64,000 bases of DNA from Paraglaciecola sp. MB-3u-78 (GTDB taxonomy: Bacteria; Pseudomonadota; Gammaproteobacteria; Enterobacterales; Alteromonadaceae), in assembly GCF_002835935.1 (NCBI RefSeq), contig NZ_PJCF01000012.1, forward strand, positions 62,001 to 126,000, read 5' to 3'. The translations under genes were made by a program, and so were the position numbers. Of the stretch, positions 56,115 through 64,000 are shown in pieces; within the stretch, counting starts at the first letter, position 1, and each line of letters opens with the position of its first letter. The notes below the pieces were generated by a model. The model saw only the letters and a program-made list of their open reading frames with translations. It did no database searches and was not told where the DNA came from.

Positions 56115-58751
56115 ATGTCGGACTTAATCAATGTACACAACGGGAATAACATGCGAATAGTAGTAGTAGGCAATGGCATGGTTGGTCATCATTTTGTCGA
56201 CCAATTGATACAAGAAAATAATGCAGACAACAACACGCAGTTAGATGTTGTAGTGTTGTCAGCAGAGCCAAGGCTTGCCTATGACCGTGTACATTTATCT
56301 GAGTATTTTTCTGGCAAAACAGCTGATGAGCTGGCATTAACCACCCCAGAATATTATCAAGCACACAATATTAAATTCGCTTTGAATGCCAAGGTTATCA
56401 ACATCAATAAGTTGGCTAAAACAGTCACAACCGCAGTGGGCGAGGTGTTTGAATACGATAAGCTGGTTTTATCAACTGGCTCTTATCCTTTTGTTCCGCC
56501 CATACCGGGTAACGACCAACCTCATTGTTTGGTCTACCGTACCATTGAAGATCTTGAAAATATCAGTGCTTCATCTGCCGTCAGTAAAGTGGGCGTGGTG
56601 GTGGGTGGTGGTCTATTAGGTTTAGAAGCGGCCAACGCCTTAAAAGAAGCGGGGTTACAAACCCATGTGGTTGAATTTGCCCCGCAGTTAATGGCTGTGC
56701 AGGTAGATAACGGCGGTGGTCGTGTACTGCGCAGTAAAATCGAAGCCCTTGGCGTACAAGTACATACTCAAAAAGCCACACAAAGCATTGAAGCCGGCGA
56801 AACCTGTCGCTACAAAATGTGTTTTGCCGATGGAGAAGTATTAGAAACCGACATGATCTTGTTTTCGGCAGGTATTCGACCGCAAGATGCATTAGCCCGT
56901 GAATTTGATATCGCCATAGGTGAGCGCGGTGGCATAGTGGTAAATGACCAATGCCTAACCAGTGATGCGGATATCTACGCTATTGGTGAATGTGCATTAT
57001 GGAATAACTTTATCTTTGGATTAGTGGCACCCGGTTACACTATGGCCAGAGCCGCTGCTAGTCATATTATTGGTGGTGATGTGACGTTCCAAGGTGCGGA
57101 TATGAGCACCAAGCTAAAACTCATGGGCGTAGAAGTTGGTTCAATTGGTGATGCTCATGCTAGAACTGCTGGAGCTTTATGTTACACCTACGAAAACCAG
57201 CCTCTAGAAGTCTACAAAAAGATTGTGATCGATGGCGAGCAGAAAAAACTACTGGGTGCCGTGCTCATAGGTGACACCAGTGACTACGATACTTTGCTGC
57301 AATACGCATTAAATGATATTGAATTACCAGAACATCCAGAAAGCCTTATTTTACCCGCGGGAGCTAACGCGGCCCCGGCACTAGGTGTTGACGCATTTCC
57401 CGATACTGCGACTATTTGTTCATGTCACAACGTATCAAAGGGCGATATCATTGAGGCCTTTGTCACCGGCAGTTGTAACTTAGGGGATATTAAATCCTGT
57501 ACCAAAGCCAGCACAGGTTGCGGCGGTTGTACGGCACTGCTGAAAACAGTAGTGGACAGCGAACTCACCAAACGTGGCGTTGAAGTGAAAAAAGACATCT
57601 GCGAACACTTCGCTTATTCACGTCAAGAAATGTTTCACTTAGTTAAAGTCGGCGGCATCAAAACCTTTGACGATTTGATTGATAAACATGGCAAAGGTTT
57701 AGGCTGTGAAATATGTAAACCGGTAACTGCGTCTATTCTTGCTTCAGTTTGGAACGACTTTGTACTCAAACCAGACCACGTCAGCCTGCAAGATACCAAC
57801 GACACATACCTGGGTAATATGCAAAAAGACGGCACGTATTCAGTGGTGCCCCGTATCGCGGGCGGCGAAATCACCCCAGAAAAACTCATAGTATTAGGTC
57901 AAGTCGCCAAAGATTATAAGTTGTATACCAAAATCACTGGCGGCCAACGCATCGATTTATTTGGCGCCCGTGTGGATCAACTTCCCGCTATTTGGCAAAC
58001 CCTTATCGAAGCCGGTTTTGAAACCGGCCATGCCTATGCCAAGTCACTAAGAACAGTGAAGTCATGCGTAGGCAGTACTTGGTGTCGTTTTGGTGTGCAA
58101 GACTCAGTAGGCCAAGCCATAGAATTAGAAAATCGTTACAAAGGTTTACGGGCACCCCACAAAATCAAGTTTGGTGTGTCGGGTTGTACCCGTGAATGTG
58201 CCGAAGCCCAAAGTAAAGATATAGGCATCATCGCCACCGAAAACGGCTGGAACTTATATGTATGTGGCAATGGCGGCATGAAACCCCGTCATGGCGATTT
58301 GTTTGCTACCGATTTAGACACTGCAACTTTAGTTAAATACATTGACCGCGTACTGATGTTTTACGTTAGAACTGGCGACCGTTTGCAACGTACTTCGGTA
58401 TGGATGGAAAACCTTGAAGGTGGTTTAGCGTATTTGCAGCAAGCGGTGATTGAAGACTCGTTAGGCTTAGGCGAAGAGCTTGAAGCACAAATGCAAAATG
58501 TGGTCGACACCTACCAGTGTGAGTGGAAAACCGCAATTGAGAACGAACAATCTCGTAAACGTTTCCGTCAGTTTGTTAATAGTGATAAATCTGATTTGAA
58601 CATTGTATTTGTTGAAGAGCGTGAACAAATTCGCCCAGCTACAGAATCAGAAAAAGAACTCTTTAGCCAAACAAAAAGCAGTCAATCGCAAAGCAGCGAA
58701 TCGCAAAGTAGTGAAGTGAAAGGCACTGAACTTGCCATAGAACTGGTTTAA
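56115..58751 (+). CDS. nirB: Assimilatory nitrite reductase [NAD(P)H], large subunit
   Basis: It reduces nitrite to ammonium with six electrons from NAD(P)H in the cytoplasm. The 878-residue protein begins with two FAD/NAD(P)H-binding Rossmann domains (VVVGNGMVG 16-24, GVVVGGGLLGLEAAN 160-174), then a BFD-like [2Fe-2S] domain with C435, C437, C469 and C472, a second cysteine-bearing stretch (C531, C534), and the sulfite/nitrite reductase core with siroheme-[4Fe-4S] ligands C651, C657, C691 and C695. The ATG follows an AGGGTGA ribosome binding site. The C-terminal tail has a Ser/Gln-rich microrepeat (SSQSQSSESQSSE), probably disordered. It is the first gene of nirB-nirD-nasA-cobA; control through the leader terminator is inferred. 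Confidence 0.96.
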   Translation: MSDLINVHNGNNMRIVVVGNGMVGHHFVDQLIQENNADNNTQLDVVVLSAEPRLAYDRVHLSEYFSGKTADELALTTPEYYQAHNIKFALNAKVININKLAKTVTTAVGEVFEYDKLVLSTGSYPFVPPIPGNDQPHCLVYRTIEDLENISASSAVSKVGVVVGGGLLGLEAANALKEAGLQTHVVEFAPQLMAVQVDNGGGRVLRSKIEALGVQVHTQKATQSIEAGETCRYKMCFADGEVLETDMILFSAGIRPQDALAREFDIAIGERGGIVVNDQCLTSDADIYAIGECALWNNFIFGLVAPGYTMARAAASHIIGGDVTFQGADMSTKLKLMGVEVGSIGDAHARTAGALCYTYENQPLEVYKKIVIDGEQKKLLGAVLIGDTSDYDTLLQYALNDIELPEHPESLILPAGANAAPALGVDAFPDTATICSCHNVSKGDIIEAFVTGSCNLGDIKSCTKASTGCGGCTALLKTVVDSELTKRGVEVKKDICEHFAYSRQEMFHLVKVGGIKTFDDLIDKHGKGLGCEICKPVTASILASVWNDFVLKPDHVSLQDTNDTYLGNMQKDGTYSVVPRIAGGEITPEKLIVLGQVAKDYKLYTKITGGQRIDLFGARVDQLPAIWQTLIEAGFETGHAYAKSLRTVKSCVGSTWCRFGVQDSVGQAIELENRYKGLRAPHKIKFGVSGCTRECAEAQSKDIGIIATENGWNLYVCGNGGMKPRHGDLFATDLDTATLVKYIDRVLMFYVRTGDRLQRTSVWMENLEGGLAYLQQAVIEDSLGLGEELEAQMQNVVDTYQCEWKTAIENEQSRKRFRQFVNSDKSDLNIVFVEEREQIRPATESEKELFSQTKSSQSQSSESQSSEVKGTELAIELV

Positions 58752-58762
58752 GGAGACACATC

Positions 58763-59110
58763 ATGAATACATCAAATAATTGGATAACAGTATGCAGCGA
58801 TACAGATTTAGTCACTAACTCTGGGGTTTGCGCATTGTTGAACGAACAACAAATTGCCTTGTTTAAGATTAAAGGCGTTAATGGTGAACAGATTTTTGCA
58901 GTGAGTAACTGGGATCCTATTGGCAAAGCCAATGTGTTGTATCGTGGGTTAGTGGGCTCTGTTGAAAACGTCAAGGTGATCATTTCACCACTTTACAAGC
59001 AGCGTTATTGCTTAGAGTCCGGGCAGTGCCTAGATGACGAAACCATTAAGTTGCTTGTCTACCCGGTGCGTATCGAACAAAACCAAGTGCAGTTGCAGTT
59101 GGTTGGTTAA
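58763..59110 (+). CDS. nirD: Nitrite reductase small subunit NirD
   Basis: A 115-residue Rieske-fold subunit that partners NirB. It keeps the fold markers (WITVCSDTDL, FAVSNWDPIGKANVLYRGLV, PLYKQRYCLESGQCLDD) but lacks the two Cys-His pairs of a true Rieske cluster, as is normal for NirD. It starts 11 bases after nirB, with AAGGAGA ahead of the ATG, and its stop is followed after 3 bases by the nasA start. Confidence 0.94.
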   Translation: MNTSNNWITVCSDTDLVTNSGVCALLNEQQIALFKIKGVNGEQIFAVSNWDPIGKANVLYRGLVGSVENVKVIISPLYKQRYCLESGQCLDDETIKLLVYPVRIEQNQVQLQLVG

Positions 59111-59113
59111 TTG

Positions 59114-61084
59114 ATGCCTTCTAGTCGTCCTCCACAAAAACAACGCAAAGGTAACGCGCCTTCTATGCTTAACACTACGTGTCCATACTGCGGGGTAGGT
59201 TGTGGTGTGGAAGTGCAAGTTGGCGCAGATAATAAATTAACAGACCTAAAAGGTAGCAGCGATCATCCGGCCAACTTTGGGCGTTTATGCGTTAAAGGTA
59301 GCAAACTACTGGAAACCAACTCAGCATCAGGCCGCTTACATAGCCCTATGATTGACGGTAATAAAGCCAGTTGGGAAGAGGCAATTGCTCAAGTTGCCAG
59401 TAAATTTAATCAGCTTATTGCAGAACATGGTCCCGATTCAGTGGCGTTTTATGTCTCGGGGCAATTATTAACCGAAGATTATTACGTCGCCAATAAACTA
59501 ATGAAAGGCTACATAGGCACTGCCAATATCGATACTAATTCGAGACTGTGTATGTCGTCTGCGGTCGCTGCCTACAAACGTGCATTTGGTGCCGATGCTG
59601 TGCCTTGTTGTTATGAAGATTTAGAACAAACCGAATTGTTAATCTTGGTTGGCTCCAACGCCGCTTGGACACATCCTGTATTATTTCAACGAATTGAACG
59701 TGCCAAAAAGCTTAATCCTGACATACAAGTGGTCACAATCGATCCCCGTAGAACGGCTACGTCAGAGTTAGCAGATTTACATTTAGCGATTAAACCCGGC
59801 ACCGATGTTGCCTTGTTTAATGGTTTGTTGGCCTACCTAGCTACCCAAGATGTTTTGGACATCAATTATATCTCAGCCCATACCCAAGGCGTTGCGCAGG
59901 TATTAAATAACTGTGCGTTTTGGACTCTGGCTAAGGTCGCCCAGCAATGTGATATAACAGAATTAGACTTAATCAGTTTTTACAAATTGTTTAGTCAGAC
60001 CGACAAAGTGGTTACGGCCTATTGTATGGGCGTTAATCAATCGACTTCAGGTACAGATAAAGCCAGCAGTATTATTAATTGTCATTTAGCCACGGGTAAA
60101 ATTGGCCGTGAAGGCTGTGGACCGTTTTCATTAACAGGTCAGCCAAATGCCATGGGTGGCCGTGAAGTAGGTGGCTTGGCCAACATGTTGGCTTGTCATA
60201 TGGATATCGACAATCCTGAGCATCGTAAAACAGTTCAAACTTATTGGCAGTCACCGAAAATCGCCGATAAAGTCGGCTTAAAAGCCGTCGATTTATTTGA
60301 AAATATCAACAATGCCAAAGTCAAAGCCGTGTGGATCATGGCAACTAACCCTATGGTGAGTATGCCCAATAGACAAAAAATTGCCGAAGCCTTAAACAAA
60401 TGTGAGCTGGTGGTGGTGTCAGATTGTGTGGCTAAAAACGATACCCTCGATTATGCCCACATAGCATTACCTGCAACAGGCTGGTCAGAAAAAGACGGTA
60501 CAGTCACTAATTCTGAGCGCCGCATTTCCCGCCAGCGCGGTTTGTTACCTGCCGCAGGCGAAGCGAAACACGATTGGCAGATTATTTGTGAAGTAGCCAA
60601 AGCTATGGGTTTTGATAAGGGCTTTAACTTTGATTCGCCCAGTGAGATATTTGCCGAGTACACAGGTTTAACGCAAGTAGATAACCAAGGCAGTCGTGAT
60701 TTAGACCTCTCTGGATTATGTGATTTGACAGAAACCCAATACAACCGTTTAAAACCCGTGCAATGGCCTGTAAACAAACAGTCTCCCGACGGCACTAAAC
60801 GATTATTCAGCGACGGAAAATTCTATACCTCAACTGGAAAAGCGCAGTTTGTGGTCACAGAATTTACTGCGCCGGAACAACTCACCAACAGTGATTACCC
60901 CTTTGTGTTGAACAGTGGTCGGGTGCGCGACCAATGGCATACCATGACCCGCACCGGCAAAACGTCGGAACTCACTGCACACGTCAACCGCCCGTACTTG
61001 GCTATACATGCAAAAGATGCTGGAAGCTTAGGTCTGATTAATGATGATTTGGTCAGTCTTAACGCGGCACATTTTAAGGGCTAA
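59114..61084 (+). pseudogene. nasA: Assimilatory nitrate reductase NasA, 5' portion ending at an in-frame TAA
   Basis: This part encodes the catalytic molybdenum-binding region of a cytoplasmic nitrate reductase. An N-terminal [4Fe-4S] site is formed by C24, C27, C31 and C60 (CPYCGVGCG, RLCVKG; numbering from TTG 59111). The bis-MGD domains continue with TNSRLCMSSAVAAYKRAFG, QPNAMGGREVGG and FVLNSGRVRDQWHTMTRTGK. The frame stops at TAA 61082-61084 just after LVSLNAAHFKG, inside the C-terminal molybdopterin-dinucleotide-binding domain. The same reading frame then continues without shift through 61870, restoring a 919-residue NasA when the stop is ignored. The truncated product lacks the rest of that domain, so activity is unlikely. 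Sequencing error or read-through are alternatives. It is third in the nir operon. Confidence 0.85.
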
Positions 61085-61870
61085 ACGCCCCCAGTGTTAT
61101 TGCCTGTAGTGATTGATAACAATCAACGGCAAGGTGAAGTGTTTGCGCCCATTCATTGGAGTGCTAGCAATGCATCCAGTGCCAATATCACTGCGCTGTA
61201 TACTGACGCTAACGATAAAATATCAGGCCAGCCTGAACTTAAACATGCTGCGATTAAGCTGCAAAAAGTCAGTTATCAACATTATGGCCAATTGTTTATT
61301 AAGCAAGATCTTAAGGTCGAATTGCTAGGTGAATATTTTGATTATTTTGTCACCAGCCCAGTCGAGAAAGGCCAGCTAGTATTTTTTGCCACCGATCAGC
61401 AGCCAGCAACGATTAAACGTCACTTACAATTGCAGTTGCCGCTTTATGACGAATGGATTAATGCCGCAGACCCAGACTTAAACAGCACCTGCGCCATGCG
61501 CCAGGGCGAGATGTCGTTGATCATGTTTATCTCATCAAAAAATATTGAAGTTGATCCTAGCTGGATCAATAGTTTGCTCAACAGCGAAGACGTCACGTCT
61601 GAACAATTACATGGTTTGCTAAACAAACAACCAGACGAGCAATTCAAACAAGGCAAGTTGATATGTAGTTGTTTTAAAGTGGGTGAAAACACCATTATTG
61701 ACGCCATCAAAACTGGCTGCGACTCAGTAGACAGTTTAGGACGCAAACTACAATGCGGCACCAATTGTGGCTCATGTAAGTCTGAACTGAGCCAGCTGGT
61801 TAAACAGCATAAGCCAAAAAAACTGGTTATCGAACAACACCAATTAATTGCTTTGGAGGACGTATCATGA
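61085..61870 (+). pseudogene. nasA: NasA 3' portion: end of the MGD-binding domain and BFD-like [2Fe-2S] domain
   Basis: It continues in frame with the preceding part. It opens with PVLLPVVIDNNQRQGEVFAP then IHW and SGQPELKH, which are standard NasA C-terminal motifs, and ends with a BFD-like [2Fe-2S] domain (CSCFKVGENTIIDAI and CGTNCGSC). If translated separately it could start at GTG 61094 and give 258 residues, with no Shine-Dalgarno sequence before it. Assembly of two fragments into an active enzyme is not known for this family. The 3' end overlaps the cobA start by 4 bases (ATGA), indicating normal translational coupling to cobA before the lesion. Confidence 0.82.
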
Positions 61871-62871
61871 ACACCGAAAATACATTACTGCCAAGTGGAT
61901 TAGGACGATTGCACTTAGGGCGAATACAACAGTTTTTGACTAGTCATAATGCCAATCCTATTAATCAATTACCCAATTGGTTAAAGCAGTATTTCACTAA
62001 TAATCAGCTTGTGCATCGCCGCAAACGGGCTGACAAAGGCCATGTTTATTTGATTGGTGCTGGGCCAGGAGATGCAGAACTATTAACCCTAAAAGCCCAC
62101 CGTTTAATTCAACAAGCCGATGTGGTGATGTTCGACTGGTTAGTGAATCCTGATATTATCAAGATGAACCCAAGCCATGTTGAACGGGTGTTTGTGGGTA
62201 AAAAGTGTGGTCGCCATAGTATGCAACAGGCTGATATATGTCAGTTAATGGTAGAAGTGGCACTAACCGGTAAAAACATAGTACGGCTAAAAGGGGGCGA
62301 CCCCGCCATTTTTGCTAGAGCCGCTGAAGAATGTGATATTTTAGCCAAACACAACATCGACTTTGCCATAGTGCCGGGTATTACCGCTGCATCAGGCGCG
62401 TCGGCGTATGCAGGTATTCCGCTTACCCACAGAGAATGTGCTCAATCGGTACGTTTTATTACGGCACATTTAAAATCAATAAAATCAATAAAGTCAGCCT
62501 CAGGCGAATTAAAATCAGCCACAGACGAGCCTAACTGGCAAGCCCTAGTGGCTGGTGCAGGTGCATCGCATTCTGCCACTCATGGCGAAACCTTAGTGTT
62601 TTATATGGGGCTCAAACGCATTGAAACTATTATGCAGCGCCTCGAAACCCACGGTCTAGCCGCAAATACCCCAGTTGCAGTCATAGACCAAGCATCAACG
62701 GCGCAACAACAAGTGTGTATAGGCACTTTAGAAAATATCGCTAAGCGCGTAACCGAACAAAACTTTCAAGGACCTGCAGTGACGATAGTGGGGGAGGTGG
62801 TGAATAAACGCCACAAAGTAAACTTATCGTTGTTATCAGAATCAGCAAATGAGTTAGCCGCAACAGCTTAA
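61867..62871 (+). CDS. cobA: Uroporphyrinogen-III C-methyltransferase (SUMT)
   Basis: It methylates uroporphyrinogen III twice with S-adenosylmethionine to make precorrin-2, the precursor of siroheme needed by NirB. The catalytic core begins at GHVYLIGAGPGDAELLTLKA (about 58-77), with VRLKGGDPAIFARAAEE and VPGITAASGASAYAGIPLTH. The 334-residue length exceeds the usual 260-280, because of an N-terminal extension of about 57 residues and an insertion near 200-225 coded partly by AAAATCAAT microrepeats (62472-62490). The ATG overlaps the nasA stop. The oxidase/chelatase functions of CysG are absent, so siroheme completion needs another gene. Confidence 0.94.
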   Translation: MNTENTLLPSGLGRLHLGRIQQFLTSHNANPINQLPNWLKQYFTNNQLVHRRKRADKGHVYLIGAGPGDAELLTLKAHRLIQQADVVMFDWLVNPDIIKMNPSHVERVFVGKKCGRHSMQQADICQLMVEVALTGKNIVRLKGGDPAIFARAAEECDILAKHNIDFAIVPGITAASGASAYAGIPLTHRECAQSVRFITAHLKSIKSIKSASGELKSATDEPNWQALVAGAGASHSATHGETLVFYMGLKRIETIMQRLETHGLAANTPVAVIDQASTAQQQVCIGTLENIAKRVTEQNFQGPAVTIVGEVVNKRHKVNLSLLSESANELAATA

Positions 62872-62960
62872 CTAATATGATTTTACGCTGATAGGTTTGG
62901 TTATTTAATTACGAAATTCAGAGTAGAATATCAAACATAGTAGATAAGAATTAACCAGTT

Positions 62961-64000
62961 ATGCCCGAAACAATGTCAGACAGCCCCACAAACTTTAAAC
63001 ACTTTATTCGCATTATCGGCCGTGGCCAAAGGGCAGGGCGCACCTTAACCATGCTCGAAGCCGAGCAGGCAATGTCTATGATCATCAATGGTCAAGCCAC
63101 AGCCGAACAAAAAGGTGCGTTTTTGATGTTACTGCGGGTTAGAGAAGAAACACCTGAAGAACTAGCCGGTTTTAGTCAGGCATTTCGTGTGCATACGGCT
63201 ACTAGTGTGGCTGATTTAAACGTTGATTTAGATATGGGCTGTTACGCAGGTAAACGCAGACATCTCCCATGGTTTTTATTAGCAGTTATGTTGCTGGCTA
63301 AAAGCGGTAAACGGATATTTTTACACGGTACCCACGAGCCAGATTCGAAACGTTTATATCTTAAAGAAGTGTTACCCCAATTAGGTTTTGATGTGGCGCA
63401 AAATTCAGAACAAGCTCAAAAAGCCTTAGACACATTCGGTTTCGCCTACATGGATTTAAAGCACATTAACCCGCAACTCGACGACATTATTCAATTGCGC
63501 GAGCAGTTTGGTTTGCGCTCGTGCGCCAATACCTTGGCCAGAATGTTAAATCCATCTAACGCTGCACATAGTCTACAAGGCATTTTCCATCGCAAGATAG
63601 ACGAAAAACACCGAGAAACCGCAGCCCTATTAAATGATGCTAACGTATTATGTTTTAGAGGCGAAGGCGGAGAAGTCGAATTTAATCCATTGCGAGATGT
63701 GACTCTGCATCTTAGCCGCAGCGCACAGCAATCGAGCGAAGACGTAAAAGCCACTTGCGAAACTTTTATCACTAAACCTCAAGAGCTCGATGCTAAACAG
63801 TTAATAAGTGTTTGGACCGCAGAGCTTGATGATGCTTACGCTAATCATGCTGTAGTGGGGACTTTGAGTTTAATGTTGGTGTTAGTGAATAAACTTGATT
63901 GGGTAGAGGCGTATCAACAAGCAGAAGTTATGTGGCAAAAGCGTGATAAAACATGGCCTGTAGTTTTACCTGAAGATAATTTAGCCGCTACGGCTTTTGA
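62961..64000 (+). CDS. ybiB: YbiB/TrpD2-like glycosyltransferase-family-3 protein (cut by window end)
   Basis: An uninterrupted frame of 346 codons from ATG 62961 to the window edge. The N-terminal helical domain (FIRIIGRGQRAGRTLTMLEA, then EQAMSMIINGQATAEQKGAFLMLLRVREETPEE in outline) and the following nucleoside-phosphorylase-like domain match the anthranilate phosphoribosyltransferase fold. However, the glycine-rich phosphate loop of true TrpD is replaced by MGCYAGKRRHLPW, typical of the YbiB/TrpD2 group, which binds nucleic acid rather than acting in tryptophan synthesis. HTHEPDSKR-like and GLRSCANTLARMLNP segments are also family features. It begins 89 bases after cobA and may be the last gene of that operon. 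The 3' end is not in the window. Confidence 0.88.
   Translation, partial: MPETMSDSPTNFKHFIRIIGRGQRAGRTLTMLEAEQAMSMIINGQATAEQKGAFLMLLRVREETPEELAGFSQAFRVHTATSVADLNVDLDMGCYAGKRRHLPWFLLAVMLLAKSGKRIFLHGTHEPDSKRLYLKEVLPQLGFDVAQNSEQAQKALDTFGFAYMDLKHINPQLDDIIQLREQFGLRSCANTLARMLNPSNAAHSLQGIFHRKIDEKHRETAALLNDANVLCFRGEGGEVEFNPLRDVTLHLSRSAQQSSEDVKATCETFITKPQELDAKQLISVWTAELDDAYANHAVVGTLSLMLVLVNKLDWVEAYQQAEVMWQKRDKTWPVVLPEDNLAATAF

Noticed and set aside
58763-59110. True Rieske [2Fe-2S] protein
   Set aside because: The Cys-X-His and Cys-X2-His pairs are missing; this is the clusterless NirD form.
61078-61092. Programmed recoding or selenocysteine at the nasA stop
   Set aside because: The codon is TAA, not TGA, and no slippery sequence with an open alternative frame is present; the small stem around it may be chance.
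61050-61100. Frameshift as the cause of the nasA break
   Set aside because: The two parts are in the same frame, separated by 9 bases after the TAA; the alternative frames contain their own stops, so a nonsense change fits and a shift does not.

Overview
The window is a contiguous stretch of chromosome from a marine-type gammaproteobacterium, most likely an Alteromonadales member close to Paraglaciecola/Glaciecola. The basis is moderate-to-low GC, the gammaproteobacterial housekeeping blocks (carA-carB-greA, grpE-dnaK-dnaJ, miaB-phoH-ybeY-corC-lnt), an Oar-like TonB-dependent receptor, and a DUF1302/DUF1329 outer-membrane set. The taxon is an inference from protein style; no rRNA or tRNA gene was seen. 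No insertion sequence, integrase or CRISPR array was seen either.

Layout. 0-10 kb: proline catabolism (putA, minus), tyrosine catabolism (hppD, plus, with a structured leader), a homocysteine methyltransferase (mmuM) and a large transporter-fused hybrid histidine kinase. 10-15 kb: the heat-shock block grpE-dnaK-dnaJ, with good sigma-32 promoter matches before both grpE and dnaK. 14.8-15.4 kb: truncated remnants of a gluconate-2-dehydrogenase-like pair (subunit 3 plus GMC flavoprotein). 15.6-24.1 kb: two PH-domain membrane proteins (YdbT/YdbS type), dapB, carA, carB and greA. 24.4-40.5 kb: an accessory block with a Ycf48-like periplasmic propeller protein, an RND/MMPL exporter, a lipoprotein alkyl sulfatase, DUF1329 and DUF1302 proteins, an AraC regulator, an aldehyde dehydrogenase, a broken fatty-acyl-CoA ligase, a GMC alcohol dehydrogenase and an EamA permease. 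40.6-43.6 kb: a TonB-dependent receptor. 43.8-49.8 kb: a GNAT enzyme followed by the conserved lnt-corC-ybeY-phoH-miaB series (minus). 50-55.7 kb: kdsA, a small exported protein, a GcvA-like LysR regulator, an alpha/beta hydrolase, moeA and a TraB/GumN protein. 56.1-62.9 kb: an assimilatory nitrate/nitrite reduction operon (nirB-nirD-nasA-cobA) behind a leader terminator. 62.96-64.0 kb: the start of a YbiB/TrpD2-like gene that runs off the window.

How the parts fit. The accessory block reads as a route for a hydrophobic alcohol or its sulfate ester: outer-membrane passage (DUF1302/DUF1329, RND and Ycf48 pair), sulfate removal, oxidation of alcohol to aldehyde to acid, then CoA activation. The local CoA ligase has lost its ATP-binding centre, so that step must be done elsewhere or the route is decaying. 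In the nitrogen operon nasA carries an in-frame TAA between its catalytic part and its cofactor-binding/[2Fe-2S] tail, while nirB, nirD and cobA are intact. Nitrite assimilation and siroheme supply therefore look functional but nitrate reduction is doubtful. moeA (molybdenum cofactor) lies nearby.

The most interesting items are the nir leader attenuator with its duplicated box, the nonsense-split nasA, the hydrophobic-substrate cluster with its deleted ligase, the hppD leader with two competing hairpins, and several unexplained intergenic palindromic elements.
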